From NCBI RefSeq assembly GCF_000236905.1, contig NC_016534.1, forward strand, positions 1 through 64,000: a stretch of 64,000 nucleotides of DNA, written 5' to 3'. Position 1 is the first letter of the stretch; every line of letters starts with the position of its first letter. The translations under genes and the position numbers were made by a program. Of the stretch, positions 19,764-29,754 are shown in pieces. Below the pieces are notes generated by a model. It had not been told where the DNA came from. It made no database searches and worked only from the letters and a program-made list of their open reading frames with translations. Origin of the DNA: Tetrapisispora phaffii CBS 4417. Its lineage: Eukaryota > Ascomycota > Saccharomycetes > Saccharomycetales > Saccharomycetaceae.

Positions 19764-20585
19764 TGTCCTGTACTTTCATAAATCGTTTGGTGTCTTAATT
19801 GTTGTCATACTGTAAAACCAAATTGAACAAGAGCTTGTCATTTCCATTTCACAATGCAAAACTGATGCTCATTTATATATATTGGAATCTGCACCGGATG
19901 CAAGCAACAGAGACAGACCGTCATCTATGCAACAAATAACCTCCTCCTTGCATGCATTGGTCAACTGTACCACTTAAATCTGAAACATCAAGGGTATCTC
20001 TTGTGACATCTCATCGTCCTACTAACGAGGTTTCACAATTCAGCATGTAAATTTCCTAATTAGGAAATTTACATGCGAATGAGCAGCAGAAGCAGTGCAA
20101 CCTCAGACAGAACAGATCTTCGAAGAAAAGCTGAGCATTTGGACTGAAAAGAGTACGTTTGCTGGACTCTTCCTGGAAGTATACTTAGCGGTCATCTTGC
20201 CTCGATGCATGTCAGCAGTTGAGCTCAAAGCAGCCGGCTTCTACACCGTCAATTGCCCATTGTCCAGTCTTGCCAGAATTGCAGAACTTCACGGGCTCAT
20301 TAATATCTAGTTGGGAACTTTTGATGCTACTAATGGACGCCGTACATGGCCCACATGTTTGCTTGCAGCATTCATTTTTGGAGAGAGCATACCAGTGCTG
20401 TCTTGTCCTTAAGCTTCGAAGAGTCGGAGGATTTGGGGATTTCGACGTATCTTAAAATGTGAAACCCGAAATGCACAAAATGTTCGAGACCATCATCCAC
20501 AAGTGTACTTTTAAGTTTATAGCAAATACATATGCATATATGAGTGGATGTGGTGTGTGGCCGAGGGGGACAAGCAGCCGTTGCC
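19764..20585. other. Divergent STE6-CBT1 intergenic region
   Basis: Besides the alpha2-Mcm1 operator, the stretch 20090-20460 is GC-richer and holds only short ORFs (20095-20310, 20219-20455) without recognisable content. Confidence 0.4.
20043..20076. promoter_or_regulatory. Perfect alpha2-Mcm1-alpha2 operator of STE6
   Basis: This is a perfect 34-bp palindrome. Two inverted alpha2 half-sites (CATGTAAAT and ATTTACATG) flank the Mcm1 core CCTAATTAGG. It has the order and spacing of a-specific gene operators bound by MATalpha2-Mcm1. It begins 280 bp upstream of the STE6 ATG (19763) and 510 bp upstream of CBT1. Expected effect: Mcm1 activates STE6 in a cells, and alpha2 with Mcm1 represses it in alpha cells. 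Confidence 0.92.
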
Positions 20586-21284
20586 ATGTCACATAAAGCC
20601 TCGAAGTTCCTGCTCAAGACGACCAATGCTCCCAGATATGCGTACCGACATCTACTGGAACCCATGGCCAGGACCACCGATGCCTCTTTCCTGGGCTTAC
20701 AGCGCAGCACAAGGGCGAGCAAGTACCACGAGTGTCTGCGTCATTCCGATCTCGTGGTGATGGTGAACTGGGTGCAGACAGATCTGGTGTTCAACCAGCC
20801 ATACTATTGGAAGATGTTTGCCAAGAAACTAGAGGATGGAGTGTTCCACCATGAGCCCGTCGATTCGAAGCTGTACAACGAGTTGTTCGGAATCCCAGAT
20901 GCAGACCCGTCGAGCAACAAGACAGACGTCAGGATATGGACTCAAGACAAGCTGAACCTGCAGACGTTGAACCACCTGCTAGAGATGGTCAGGCGAGACG
21001 ACAGCAAATTTTCCATCAGCAGCATTGGAATCAACGTGAACGCAAAGGAGCACGAGATGAACGCCGCAACGTACATCCAGCACCTAGTGAGGGAGTCGAC
21101 TGAGAAGTACAATAACATAAACTACGAGAAATTGCTACAGATAGCAAGAGAGCAGAGAACCACCCCCACGTCTCACGAACGAATATTCAAAGACCTACTA
21201 CTGAACCTGGCGGACCTAGAGCTCACCAGGACAAGCCTCGCAAAGGACAAACGATGGATCTTCTTCACAGCACCGGTACCCTAG
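20586..21284 (+). CDS. CBT1: Cbt1-like mitochondrial protein, COB mRNA end processing
   Basis: The frame is open from 20544, but the Met at 20586 gives MSHKASKFLLKTTNAPRYAYRHLL. That is a basic, hydroxylated, amphipathic N-terminus typical of mitochondrial presequences, so it is preferred. The product has 232 residues; S. cerevisiae Cbt1 (YKL208W) is about 270. I see no enzymatic motif; helical segments such as ELFGIPDADPSS and WTQDKLNLQTLNHLLEMV are visible. In S. cerevisiae the protein is needed for 5' end processing and stability of cytochrome b mRNA. The assignment rests mostly on position between STE6 and EMC3 (YKL209C-YKL208W-YKL207W) and on size and presequence. The gene is GC-rich relative to the window. 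Confidence 0.75.
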   Translation: MSHKASKFLLKTTNAPRYAYRHLLEPMARTTDASFLGLQRSTRASKYHECLRHSDLVVMVNWVQTDLVFNQPYYWKMFAKKLEDGVFHHEPVDSKLYNELFGIPDADPSSNKTDVRIWTQDKLNLQTLNHLLEMVRRDDSKFSISSIGINVNAKEHEMNAATYIQHLVRESTEKYNNINYEKLLQIAREQRTTPTSHERIFKDLLLNLADLELTRTSLAKDKRWIFFTAPVP

Positions 21285-21647
21285 CCACCGTGGCCACCCA
21301 TTCCCACCCTGGCAACCAACCATCCCACATATATAGCTACATATTCCTACATACATGTACATGCCCACTACTGCAAGGGCCCATCGAATATAGAGAATCA
21401 CGTGCACGCCCCAACGTCCCAACGCCCATTTGAAAAGTTGCTGGGCCTTCGATATAAGAAGCTAAAGGCACACCAAGTGCAATCTGTTTAAGAGAGTTGC
21501 GTCTATGGTTCTGTGAGACTGGGTTTTGCTGCGGCTTAAGTGGACTATTGCATTGCTGTGTATCGAGAGCTGACACAATTGCGTTTATCTGTTGCTGTGT
21601 GCTGAATATCTCTTTTGTTGTAAGTTTCCAGAGGTTTTTGTTTAGGA
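21285..21647. other. Intergenic between CBT1 and EMC3
   Basis: This is the EMC3 promoter region. I see no gene and no clear specific motif, apart from a CACGTG at about 21402. Confidence 0.35.
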
Positions 21648-22430
21648 ATGGTATTACAATCGGGCGTTGCAGCTGAGCTGGTCCTGGATGAGAGGCTTAA
21701 ATACTGGGTGCTGTTGCCTATTTCAATAGTGATGATACTTGTTGGTGTGCTCCGTCAGAGTATCATCGGCCTGATCGGGCCCGGGACGAGAGGTACTGCT
21801 GTGGTGAAGCTGACGGAGACAAATTATGTGAATAAGGGACGTGCGTTGATGGGCAACGGTTCGAACGTTTGCTACGAGTCGTTTGATATGAGGAGGGAGT
21901 ATTTGTCTCAGGTGCTTGGCGAAGGGAAGTATATTGCTAGGTTGAATGAAGAGCCAGCTGCCGGCGGGGCCACGAACCCGTTCTCGGATCCTGGACTGTC
22001 GGACTCGATAATGAGCATGGCAAAGGGTAATATGGCCAACTATATTCCGCAGACACTGATCATGTGGTGGGTCAACCACTTCTTCGCAGGTTTTGTGCTG
22101 ATGAAGTTGCCGTTCCCATTGACCATCAGGTTCAAAGAGATGCTGCAAAGCAGTATCATGACCCCAGACCTGGACGTCAGGTGGGTCAGCAGTATTTCGT
22201 GGTACTTTATCTCTGTGCTGGGGTTAGATCCTGTATACAACCTGCTTTTGAGCAGCACAGAGGGCATCGACATGATGCAGCAACAGCAGCAGCAGATGCC
22301 ATCCCTTGGAGGACCAGGCCAGCCGCAGCCGGAGGCGTTGATGAAGGGCATCTCGAATGATTTAACCATCGCCCAGCACCAGTGCTGTTTTGATGACATA
22401 GAGAAGAGAGTGCTAAAGATGTACGCTTAA
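21648..22430 (+). CDS. EMC3: Emc3, ER membrane protein complex subunit
   Basis: This 260-residue member of the Oxa1/EMC3 insertase superfamily is close to the 253 residues of S. cerevisiae Emc3. Membrane segments are seen around YWVLLPISIVMILVGVL, IPQTLIMWWVNHFFAGFVLM and SSISWYFISVLGLDPVYNLLL. The conserved NMANYIPQTLIMWWVN and DLDVRWVSSISWYF motifs are clear. The complex inserts tail-anchored and multipass proteins into the ER membrane, and Emc3 forms the insertase core. A Gln/Pro-rich linker (QQQQQQMPSLGGPGQPQPE) precedes the C-terminal helix. The start at 21648 gives an N-terminal extension of about ten residues over the S. cerevisiae protein. The gene is intact and lies between CBT1 and NPA3. 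Confidence 0.95.
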   Translation: MVLQSGVAAELVLDERLKYWVLLPISIVMILVGVLRQSIIGLIGPGTRGTAVVKLTETNYVNKGRALMGNGSNVCYESFDMRREYLSQVLGEGKYIARLNEEPAAGGATNPFSDPGLSDSIMSMAKGNMANYIPQTLIMWWVNHFFAGFVLMKLPFPLTIRFKEMLQSSIMTPDLDVRWVSSISWYFISVLGLDPVYNLLLSSTEGIDMMQQQQQQMPSLGGPGQPQPEALMKGISNDLTIAQHQCCFDDIEKRVLKMYA

Positions 22431-22866
22431 CCCATTGTGTAGTTACATAAAATATATACTGACAGAATAAATAATTGTTAAATGGATTCTTTAGTCGTGG
22501 CATGGTCCAGTGGACCTTGGATCACAGGCCTCAGCACTGGCAGCTGAAGACATCACCCATCGCTCACCCACCACCCATGCTCATGCTCATGTCTGGCAAT
22601 ACCCAGGCTTACATGCTTACATGCTGACCCATCGCATCACGTCCCACGACCGCAATGTCAATATCAAAATTTGAGCTCATCGACTGCCAGTTGAAGCATT
22701 TTGATTACAAATAGCCAATGTCTTCTGTTTAAAAAGGTGGTAATACAAGTTGTTTTATTGTATATATGATACTGGTATTCAAGTGCAATAGAGTTTTTAA
22801 GCGTAAACCTTGGATCATCCCATTTACGAATCACCAGAGGTTCCACAGTGAAATATTCCCGAGATC
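22431..22866. other. Intergenic between EMC3 and NPA3
   Basis: It contains short direct repeats of CATGCT and TTACATGC type at 22575-22630. No gene or RNA feature is visible. Confidence 0.35.
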
Positions 22867-24024
22867 ATGAAGACTGTCATTTGTATTGGTATGGCTGGTA
22901 GTGGTAAGACCACTTTCATGCAACGTTTGAATTCTCATCTGAGAGCTGGGAAGAAGACTCCGTATGTAATAAATCTGGACCCGGCTGTGCTTAAGATCCC
23001 ATATGGGGCCAACATCGATATCCGTGATTCTATCAAATACAAGAAGGTCATGGAAAACTACCAGTTAGGTCCTAACGGTGCTATTGTGACCAGTTTGAAT
23101 CTGTTTAGTACTAAGATCGACCAAGTGATCAGTCTGGTAGAGAAGAAGAGAGAGAACTATGAGCACGTCATTGTTGATACCCCCGGTCAAATCGAGTGTT
23201 TTGTTTGGAGTGCATCCGGTTCTATCATCACTGAGTCGTTTGCTTCTACTTTCCCTACAGTCATTGCTTATATCGTGGACACACCAAGAAACACATCCCC
23301 AACTACATTCATGAGTAACATGCTATATGCTTGTTCTATCCTATATAAGACGAAACTGCCAATGATCGTGGTGTTTAACAAGACTGATGTAACGAAGGCT
23401 GATTTTGCCAAAGAATGGATGACCGATTTCGAAGCTTTCCAAGACGCTGTCAGAAGCGATCAGGAAATGAATGGTGAAACCGGCATGGGTTCAGGATACA
23501 TGGGCTCGCTGGTCAACTCGATGTCGTTGATGTTAGAAGAGTTCTACTCCCGGTTGGATATGTGCGGCGTCTCAAGTTTTACAGGCGATGGTTTCGATGA
23601 GTTTTTGGATATAGTAGACAAGAAAGCTGATGAGTATAACGAGGTCTATAAAGCTGAAAGAGAGAGATTGATTAAAGAAAAGGAAGTAAAAGAACAAAAG
23701 AGGAAAGAGAAATCCATCAATGGCCTGATGAAAGATTTGGGTCTAAGTGAACAAAAGGAAAGGTCCAATGAAGATGACAGCGCAGATGTGATAAGTGATA
23801 TAGAAGAAGGTGAGGAAGATGGATTAGTGGAAAGAGATGAAGACATAGGAGTGGAAAGGGAATACACTTTTGCTGGTGATGAGAGACAAGGAGAGATCAC
23901 TGAGGAGAATAATCCTGACTTACAAAAAAATATCAAGAAGCATTTGAAAACTCTAGTAAATCTGCAAGTAGTGAAACTGCAGAAAATATTGCACGCTATA
24001 TCAGAGAGTAGATTATTTACGTAA
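22867..24024 (+). CDS. NPA3: Npa3 (GPN1) GTPase, frame break near the C-terminus
   Basis: This GPN-loop GTPase is needed for nuclear import of RNA polymerase II. Motifs in order: P-loop GMAGSGKTT, the family-defining GPN in [20 protein letters not shown] and the NKTD specificity box. A charged helical tail of acidic and lysine-rich sequence follows. As written the protein has 385 residues and ends [17 protein letters not shown]. At an A7 run (23924-23930) the frame leaves the conserved tail. With one more A the +1 frame would read on to [14 protein letters not shown] and a stop at 24009-24011, which matches the S. cerevisiae C-terminus. The product as written is therefore probably wrong in its last 31 residues. 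In S. cerevisiae it is YJR072C, so this gene comes from the other duplicated track than its neighbours EMC3 and ADD66. Confidence 0.95.
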   Translation: MKTVICIGMAGSGKTTFMQRLNSHLRAGKKTPYVINLDPAVLKIPYGANIDIRDSIKYKKVMENYQLGPNGAIVTSLNLFSTKIDQVISLVEKKRENYEHVIVDTPGQIECFVWSASGSIITESFASTFPTVIAYIVDTPRNTSPTTFMSNMLYACSILYKTKLPMIVVFNKTDVTKADFAKEWMTDFEAFQDAVRSDQEMNGETGMGSGYMGSLVNSMSLMLEEFYSRLDMCGVSSFTGDGFDEFLDIVDKKADEYNEVYKAERERLIKEKEVKEQKRKEKSINGLMKDLGLSEQKERSNEDDSADVISDIEEGEEDGLVERDEDIGVEREYTFAGDERQGEITEENNPDLQKNIKKHLKTLVNLQVVKLQKILHAISESRLFT

Positions 24025-24127
24025 AATTACATAACATTATGCCAGGATGGTATGTCCAATAATTTATAAATTTGATGTTTAGCTTTCTATTCAATCGTTG
24101 TATTATTACATAACTATGTTTTTTACT

Positions 24128-24955
24128 TCACATATATAACCCTTCATCGAATGCAGTTGGTGCTGGATTGAAACCATAGACACCGGTCCAGGATATTGGA
24201 GGCTTGAATGATGATATAACTGGTAGGTTGGGGACAATCTCTGGTAACTTTTGGCAAAGCGTCTGTGCATCGTACGAATTATCACCTTCGTGCACAAATA
24301 AACTACAATATTTGATTTCCTTCAGAGAGGTGATTTGAGAATTCAATAGATGATAAGTGTATTTGAAAATTTGTTGGCTTGTGGAGACTTCTCTTTGTAA
24401 ACTATCCTCTGCAAAGTTATACAGTGACTTAGAGACATGTTGCATTGTGTCTGTATCCAGATGCAGATTTGATTCAAAGATATTGGACATGTCACTGATT
24501 GACGACACATTAATGGTTCCGACCGACAATGGGTTACCGCAACGGGTCGAAATTGAAGATGGGACAGCTAAGTCCTCATCTAGAGACCCAAATGAGTCCA
24601 AAATGACAATCTCATCGATCTCCAGTTTCATCACCAAGGGTACTAGCACTGTCTTGACGAAGTTATTCAAATAACCCTCGATCACAGGAGTTCTCTGTTG
24701 CAGGACGTATACCTCTTTATCACGAGTGGCGAACAACTCCATCGGAGTGGTGTACTTCTTGCTCGGTGTCTTGGCGTACAGGACAGGACTATCTTGGCCA
24801 GCCAAGTGGTCCAACGGACCTACAAATGGATGCAGATAGGTCGAATCGACATTTGCTAGAAACTCAAATTCATCAGAAACGGAATGCAATAGCAGATCAA
24901 CACAAAGCTGGGGTACATTACCAGTGGAGACTAAAGGCAGAATTAAACTGGGCAT
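24128..24955 (-). CDS. ADD66: Add66 (Pba2), 20S proteasome assembly chaperone
   Basis: This is a PAC2-family chaperone of 275 residues that works with Pba1 on the alpha ring of the 20S proteasome. The N-terminus MPSLILPLVSTGNVPQLCVDLL and the motifs FVGPLDHL, VYVLQQRTPVIEGYLNNFV and IVILDSFGSLDE are conserved with S. cerevisiae Add66. The C-terminus ends in Leu-Tyr-Met, an HbYX-type tail that docks between alpha subunits. A perfect PACE box lies 70 bp upstream, pointing to Rpn4 control together with proteasome genes. It is convergent with NPA3 and divergent from HAM1. The order EMC3-(NPA3)-ADD66 fits YKL207W-YKL206C. The gene is intact. Confidence 0.92.
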   Translation of the reverse strand: MPSLILPLVSTGNVPQLCVDLLLHSVSDEFEFLANVDSTYLHPFVGPLDHLAGQDSPVLYAKTPSKKYTTPMELFATRDKEVYVLQQRTPVIEGYLNNFVKTVLVPLVMKLEIDEIVILDSFGSLDEDLAVPSSISTRCGNPLSVGTINVSSISDMSNIFESNLHLDTDTMQHVSKSLYNFAEDSLQREVSTSQQIFKYTYHLLNSQITSLKEIKYCSLFVHEGDNSYDAQTLCQKLPEIVPNLPVISSFKPPISWTGVYGFNPAPTAFDEGLYM

Positions 24956-25026
24956 CTCCGTTATAGTTCAATTTGACTTCGATGGGCCCACTGATTGGGT
25001 CCATAACCCTTCCTACTTGTTGTCCA

Positions 25027-25035
25027 TTTGCCACC
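25027..25035 (-). promoter_or_regulatory. PACE box (Rpn4 site) of ADD66
   Basis: GGTGGCAAA on the minus strand is an exact match to the proteasome-associated control element, 72 bp upstream of the ADD66 ATG. Rpn4 activates proteasome subunit and assembly-factor genes through this element. Confidence 0.85.
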
Positions 25036-25276
25036 TTCTTATAAGTTCTGGTGAAGGGAAAGCAATTGGTGGCTAGAATTTCGAAAATTTTCGTTGTTAA
25101 CTATTGCAAGATTATGATTCAGAGAGAAGAACTGATCGCAAGTGTGTTGGGAGATATAAGTGTGTGGTGGAGCCAGGAAGCGGCGTTGGAGGCGGAGGGT
25201 GAGCAGTGGATTGTGCTTCGCAGTTGTAGCCTCTTATAAAAGAACACACACGCAAGACCACGCACACACGCAAACG

Positions 25277-25846
25277 ATGAGCCAACAGCAAGAAATTATA
25301 TTTGTCACCGGTAACGCCAACAAGCTGAAGGAAGTGCAGCAGATACTGAAGGATGCGCCATGCACCCTGACCAACGTGGCCCTAGACCTGGACGAGCTGC
25401 AGGGGTCCAGTCTGGAGGCCGTTGCCACGGCCAAACTGAAACAGGCGGTGGTCCAAGCAGGTTCGGGCAAAGCCATCTTTGTGGAAGACACTGCCCTGTC
25501 GTTCACCGCCTTCAACGGGCTACCTGGTGCGTACATCAAGTGGTTCGTGCAGAGCATGGGGCTTGCCAAGATCGTGCAGATGCTAGACGCCTTCGAGGAC
25601 AAGTCCGCCCAAGCGATCACCACAATCGCGTACGCCGACGCAGAAGGCCAGACACACGTCTTCAAAGGCATCACGGACGGAACCATCGTTGCCAGCCGTG
25701 GCCCCACCGACTTCGGATGGGACTCCATCTTCGAGCCCTACGACAGCCACGGCAAGACCTACGCTGAGATGGACAAGCCCAGCAAGAACAAGATCTCCCA
25801 CCGAGGCAAGGCCTTCGAGGCCTTCAAATCTTTTTTACAGAACTAA
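25277..25846 (+). CDS. HAM1: Ham1, inosine/xanthosine triphosphate pyrophosphatase
   Basis: This house-cleaning NTPase has 189 residues and hydrolyses ITP, dITP and XTP to the monophosphate, protecting DNA and RNA from deaminated purines in the cytosol. Motifs: [12 protein letters not shown] near the N-terminus, [22 protein letters not shown] (metal and substrate binding), [10 protein letters not shown], and [12 protein letters not shown] near the end. The frame is open further upstream, but the start at 25277 ([13 protein letters not shown]) matches the family. The gene is the GC-richest in the window, clearly above its right neighbour LOS1. It lies between ADD66 and LOS1 as a chromosome X-track gene (YJR069C). 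It is intact. Confidence 0.97.
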   Translation: MSQQQEIIFVTGNANKLKEVQQILKDAPCTLTNVALDLDELQGSSLEAVATAKLKQAVVQAGSGKAIFVEDTALSFTAFNGLPGAYIKWFVQSMGLAKIVQMLDAFEDKSAQAITTIAYADAEGQTHVFKGITDGTIVASRGPTDFGWDSIFEPYDSHGKTYAEMDKPSKNKISHRGKAFEAFKSFLQN

Positions 25847-26415
25847 ATAGACACACCTGTACGTAGCCACCCCACCCACCGTTACTCACCAGTAACTGGA
25901 CTAAATAAGATACTCTGAATTACTGTCACCTCCAGCAACCAACACCAACCGTCACACCGTTGCGATGAGCTTACCCGTTCACCTGCGACGCAACTCAAAG
26001 TTTTCCGCCAAAAAATTTTTTTGGTTTCTGGAAGGTGTTTGGACCAACAAAGACCATCATCATCAACAACAACGATCGATGTTTTGAGAGTTTGGAAGGT
26101 CCCATGTTTGTATTTAAGATAGTGTGGTCTGGTCACGGTGTATCGGTGGTTTATGGGGGTCAGAAGGTATCAGCTCTGAACTTTGATTGCGTCCGGAGTA
26201 CTTTTTGTGATTCGATCCAGTTGGTTTTACAGGCAAGAAAGGTGCTAATTCATTAAGTGGGTTCAATTGCCATTGGAGAGTTTTTATTGTGTTGCCCTAT
26301 TTAATTGGAACTGAGAGAGCGAGAGAATAGGAGGTTGTTTGTAGTGAGCAGAATATAACTGTAGATAGATATACAGCGAGCGAGAGCGATAGAGATAGAG
26401 ACAGCGAGAGTTCAA
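25847..26415. other. Intergenic between HAM1 and LOS1
   Basis: It holds the LOS1 promoter region. A GAGAGCGA/TAGAGA-rich tract (26310-26410) lies directly before the LOS1 ATG. No RNA gene is seen. Confidence 0.35.
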
Positions 26416-29400
26416 ATGTTGAATAGAATTAAAGAGGTCGTGGTGATTGCAAACAATCCAGCCACAGATGCACTCACGAAGAAACAGGCGCTCGATTACT
26501 TGGAGTCCTTGAAGAACGATGCAGGGTCTGTAGAGGTCCTGGCATCCTTGCTTGTCGACAACAGTTTGGACGATCTGACACTGTTCGTGATCTTGCAACT
26601 GATCGGCGATATGATCGGCACTACTATAACAAATGTAAACAATATGAACGAAATTGTACTCATTAAGGGCTCTGTGATCAGTTTGCTTCGAAGAATTATC
26701 GAGAACAACCTGGCAAACCCAGAATATATCAGGAATAAAATTTCCGAACTAGTAACAAAAATTTTCTATTTCACTTACGGTGACGTGAATAATAACGTTT
26801 GGTCATCATTTTTCAACGATATCATTCCAATTCTGTGCATCGATGCATTGTTAACGAGCAATATAGAGACGATTATGAACAATCAAGTTTCTTTCAGTGA
26901 AGTAGGCTACGATTTTTTCACTAGAATTTGCATTTCAATTAATTCGGAAATCGCAGACCAGACTTTCCTTAGATCAAAGGAAGTACAAGTCATAAACAAC
27001 CATTTGAAGGATTATATGAGAATCACGGATGTCAATACAATGACCTTGATATGGTACAACGGTTTACTCCATTTCAAAAATAAAATTGCTTTGGAAGGCC
27101 AGCATGTGAAGACAAATGCATCGAAATTAGCTAATTTAACTTTGGCTTGTATCGGTAACTATATATCATGGATCAACGTTACTTTAATTGTGAATCAAAA
27201 TTATATCGACGTGATTTACAGTTTCATGGATTATAATACTACAAAAATTGCATGTTCTCAATGTTTAATCGAGATTATCTCAAAAAAAATGAAACCTTTG
27301 GAGAAATTACAGTTGTTGAATATGTTGAACTTAACAGAAAAATTAATTACAAACAAAGAGAAAAATTTCACCGATAATGAAGATTTGGAAATAATTGAAC
27401 AGTTAGCAAAATTAACGTCTTGTGTGGGTCTCGAGTACTCAATAATATTGGAACAATGTAACGAAAATAACAGTAATAATAATAATAATAGCAGCAGTAA
27501 TAATAGTAATAACAATAATGGATTGAGTACAACAGATGCTGACCAAAATTTAGACCAAATTGCTGTTACTGCAGATCAGCAAATCTTAACAGAAGTGGCT
27601 CCGTTAGTATTAAAATTCTTCATACATGAATATGATTCTGTGACAGAACAATGCTTTGATTTCATTTCTCAATATTTGAATTTTTTGAAAAAAATATTTG
27701 CTATTGGTGGTAAACCAGGCACTGCAATCTCTATAAACTCTAAGAAACAACCATTGGATCAAGAACATTCTAGCTTCTTGGTATCTTTAATTAATGGTAT
27801 CTTTAAAAAAATGAAAATTGATAGTGATACAGTCGACGTCGATGACGACTCGATTCAAGAATTTAATGATACAATTAGGTCCAAACTAAAGAACTTTCAA
27901 GACGTTATAGCGATAATCAACCCAAATTTATATTTAGAACAAATTTCTAACAATATCACTGCATGTCTATCGGCTAAGTACTGGCCAGATATGGAATTAG
28001 CAATTTTCCAAATGCATAATTTGAGTGAATCTATCCGTAATAATCTATTCGGTTTAAATAAATCTGATATATCCACCTCACCAGCTACTGCTGTGATGGG
28101 TAAATTTTTGCATATCTTATTAACGAGTTCAAATTTATTTTCAATAGATAATCGATACGTTCAGATACTATTTTTTGAGTTGGTTGTCAGACATTACACA
28201 TTTTTGACCCCAGAGATTAGGGATGAATTATCTCTACTTAACATATTCTGTAGTGAATTTGGTATGTTCAATAGAGTGGAGAAAGTAAGGGTTAGAGTAT
28301 GGTACTTATTTACCAGGTTTATTAAAACAACCAAACCTAAATTATCGACAGTGGTGTTGACTCAGATTGTAAGCAAAATTTCACCTCTTTTGGTCATCGA
28401 ACCTGTACAATTAAATGCAAATGGCTCTGAAGATCTAAATAATGTTACCTTTGACAACCAATTGTATATATTTGAAGGGGTTGGTCTACTAATTGGTGCA
28501 AATTCCGATTACAACTACGATATTCTAGACCAAGTTTTGACTCCATTATTTACTGAGTTAGAAAAATGTATTTCAACTCAATCACAGACACTAAATCAAC
28601 AAAACCAACATGTGATATTACAATCACATCATATATTGATGGCAGTCGGTACTATTGCTAGAGGTACTCACATTGGTTTAGTGCCAGAAAATCAAGTGAA
28701 CAATGCATTAGTTAATGAAAAATATATTCACAAATCATTAATTGAAAAGTTTTCCAACATTGCAGAAGTGGTACTTGTAACATTTTCCTATTTTAATAAG
28801 CATGAGACCATTCGAGATGCATCTAGATTTACCTTTGCAAGATTGATTCCAATCTTAAATAATGGCATTGTATCTTATGCAAACAAACTTATATATTTAT
28901 TCTTGGAGTCTGAGCTAAAAGTGATCGAATTGAATGATTTTTTAGGATTCCTTGGTCAAATGTTGCATACTTTTCATCAAGACGAAAGCTTCTATAAATT
29001 ATTTGACGAGTTATTGACCATTATTATTGAAAAAATTCATATCCTATTAGATCAACTTGATACTGAAAATAATGATGGTTATAATTTAACTTCAGCATCC
29101 AACTCAGGTGCCAAGGATAGCAATATGAGCGGTAAGACTGTTGTTGTGACGGATTCTTTCAGGGATAGAATCCTATTGAAAAAAGCATATTATACTTTTT
29201 TACAAACTTTAGTTACTAATAATGTTACATCACTATTACTAACACAAAGAAATAGAAGTGTTTTACCGACAATTTTGACAGATCTATTAGAGTACAGTCC
29301 TCAAGAAATTCAAGAAACTTATATTATGAAGTTAGCGTTAAGTGTTATACATAACTTTATAAAATGTTTTGGCTCTGGTGCTTGTACAGATAATTTAGAT

Positions 29401-29754
29401 CGCCATGCAAACGAAGTTGGGAAATTAGACGGTTTAAACGAGTTTTTCATCACTAAAACCATCCCACTTATGTTTGAGATTCCATTTAAACCTGAATACA
29501 AGTTTGATATAAAAGATGGTAGCTGTAGAGTAATGGCATGTGATATATCAAGAATTTTGAAAGAACTATGTATACAAAGTGGTGGGCAAGATATAACTTC
29601 AAATCCTGCATTAAAATATTTAACTGAAATTTATTTCCCACAAATTCAATTACCGTCTGAAATTTCATTAGAACTTATTCAAGCATTGGTGAATCAAGAT
29701 ATGAAACCATTTGAAAAATATTTTGTTAGTCTAATTACCAGATTAACTACATGA
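26416..29754 (+). CDS. LOS1: Los1, exportin-t for nuclear tRNA export
   Basis: This karyopherin-beta protein has 1112 residues (S. cerevisiae Los1 about 1100) and exports tRNA with Ran-GTP. The N-terminus MLNRIKEVVVIANNPATDALTKKQALDYL fits, and an exportin-1/importin-beta-like domain follows. The rest is HEAT-repeat-like alternating helices. An Asn/Ser-rich insertion (residues about 350-370, AAT/AAC repeats at 27470-27520) is low-complexity. Position after HAM1/ADD66 and before EAP1 agrees with YKL206C-YKL205W-YKL204W. The first 250 bp are GC-rich, after which the gene drops abruptly to AT-rich codon use. It is intact. Confidence 0.95.
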   Translation: MLNRIKEVVVIANNPATDALTKKQALDYLESLKNDAGSVEVLASLLVDNSLDDLTLFVILQLIGDMIGTTITNVNNMNEIVLIKGSVISLLRRIIENNLANPEYIRNKISELVTKIFYFTYGDVNNNVWSSFFNDIIPILCIDALLTSNIETIMNNQVSFSEVGYDFFTRICISINSEIADQTFLRSKEVQVINNHLKDYMRITDVNTMTLIWYNGLLHFKNKIALEGQHVKTNASKLANLTLACIGNYISWINVTLIVNQNYIDVIYSFMDYNTTKIACSQCLIEIISKKMKPLEKLQLLNMLNLTEKLITNKEKNFTDNEDLEIIEQLAKLTSCVGLEYSIILEQCNENNSNNNNNSSSNNSNNNNGLSTTDADQNLDQIAVTADQQILTEVAPLVLKFFIHEYDSVTEQCFDFISQYLNFLKKIFAIGGKPGTAISINSKKQPLDQEHSSFLVSLINGIFKKMKIDSDTVDVDDDSIQEFNDTIRSKLKNFQDVIAIINPNLYLEQISNNITACLSAKYWPDMELAIFQMHNLSESIRNNLFGLNKSDISTSPATAVMGKFLHILLTSSNLFSIDNRYVQILFFELVVRHYTFLTPEIRDELSLLNIFCSEFGMFNRVEKVRVRVWYLFTRFIKTTKPKLSTVVLTQIVSKISPLLVIEPVQLNANGSEDLNNVTFDNQLYIFEGVGLLIGANSDYNYDILDQVLTPLFTELEKCISTQSQTLNQQNQHVILQSHHILMAVGTIARGTHIGLVPENQVNNALVNEKYIHKSLIEKFSNIAEVVLVTFSYFNKHETIRDASRFTFARLIPILNNGIVSYANKLIYLFLESELKVIELNDFLGFLGQMLHTFHQDESFYKLFDELLTIIIEKIHILLDQLDTENNDGYNLTSASNSGAKDSNMSGKTVVVTDSFRDRILLKKAYYTFLQTLVTNNVTSLLLTQRNRSVLPTILTDLLEYSPQEIQETYIMKLALSVIHNFIKCFGSGACTDNLDRHANEVGKLDGLNEFFITKTIPLMFEIPFKPEYKFDIKDGSCRVMACDISRILKELCIQSGGQDITSNPALKYLTEIYFPQIQLPSEISLELIQALVNQDMKPFEKYFVSLITRLTT

